Shown here piece by piece: positions 51,007-51,026 of a stretch of DNA of 51,026 bases. The stretch spans positions 316,512-367,537 of the forward strand of contig NZ_GL476310.1 in assembly GCF_000148725.1 (NCBI RefSeq), given 5' to 3'. The notes under the pieces were generated by a model. The model did no database searches. It worked only from the letters and a program-made list of their open reading frames with translations, and was not told where the DNA came from. This stretch comes from Roseibium sp. TrichSKD4. GTDB lineage: Bacteria > Pseudomonadota > Alphaproteobacteria > Rhizobiales > Stappiaceae. Position 1 is the first letter of the stretch; each line of letters begins with the position of its first letter. Made by a program: the position numbers and the translations under genes.

Positions 51007-51026
51007 GTAGACCTCTAAGCCCGGTA

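Overview
The window is a stretch of chromosome from an alphaproteobacterium. Gene content and protein style (PhnFGHIJKL carbon-phosphorus lyase, CbiX with a DUF6732-type partner, LepA, PheS/PheT, a bacterioferritin/Bfd pair, many LysR and SDR genes, moderately GC-rich DNA with ATGA-type gene overlaps) fit a marine Hyphomicrobiales member such as Stappiaceae (Roseibium/Labrenzia-like). That genus-level guess is inference. I see no phage, insertion sequence, CRISPR array or rRNA. One tRNA is present.

Layout. 1-2.6 kb: a cobalt chelatase (cbiX, cut by the window edge), a small His-rich exported protein and an Hsp70-like ATPase, all minus. 2.8-5.4 kb: a DUF2946 protein, a PepSY membrane protein interrupted by an in-frame TGA, and an ACT-domain regulator, all plus. 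5.4-9.3 kb: an SDR/LLM flavin pair divergent from its likely LysR regulator, then a zinc alcohol dehydrogenase. 9.4-14.6 kb: a sensory island. It holds a periplasmic solute-binding protein whose stop overlaps the start of a hybrid histidine kinase (itself split by an in-frame TAG), and facing away a MarR regulator overlapping a single-domain response regulator. A possible small RNA follows.

14.9-20.2 kb: phnF divergent from phnGHIJKL, tightly overlapping, with a clear promoter and a palindromic operator over its start site. phnM, phnN and the phosphonate transporter are not in this window. 20.25-23.7 kb: tRNA-Ser(GGA), a strong 14-bp inverted repeat, a small membrane protein, an MsrA homologue that has lost its catalytic cysteine, and a small membrane protein coupled to a chemoreceptor. 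23.9-32.8 kb: a PabB-PabC fusion, a nucleotidyltransferase-like protein, a small Cys protein, pheS-(membrane protein)-pheT, a LysR gene and a 45-residue DUF1127-like gene.

32.8-38.3 kb: patatin, mepA and lepA on the minus strand, then an M42 peptidase. 38.3-40.2 kb: rtcB-prfH, an RNA repair and ribosome rescue pair. 40.4-45.9 kb: HxlR/DMT exporter with a palindromic intergenic operator, two cold-shock-domain proteins (one strongly divergent), a Rieske oxygenase, an esterase and YtoQ. 45.9-51 kb: an epimerase-like protein overlapping two RNA methyltransferases, an SDR, a Bfd-like ferredoxin overlapping a bacterioferritin that lacks the haem-ligand Met, and an ABC ATPase at the edge.

The most notable points are the solute-binding-protein/kinase module with its internal stop, the cysteine-less MsrA, the in-frame TGA at a Trp position of the PepSY protein, the RtcB-PrfH repair pair, the haem-ligand-less bacterioferritin, and an unassigned transcript-like region at 14.6-14.85 kb.
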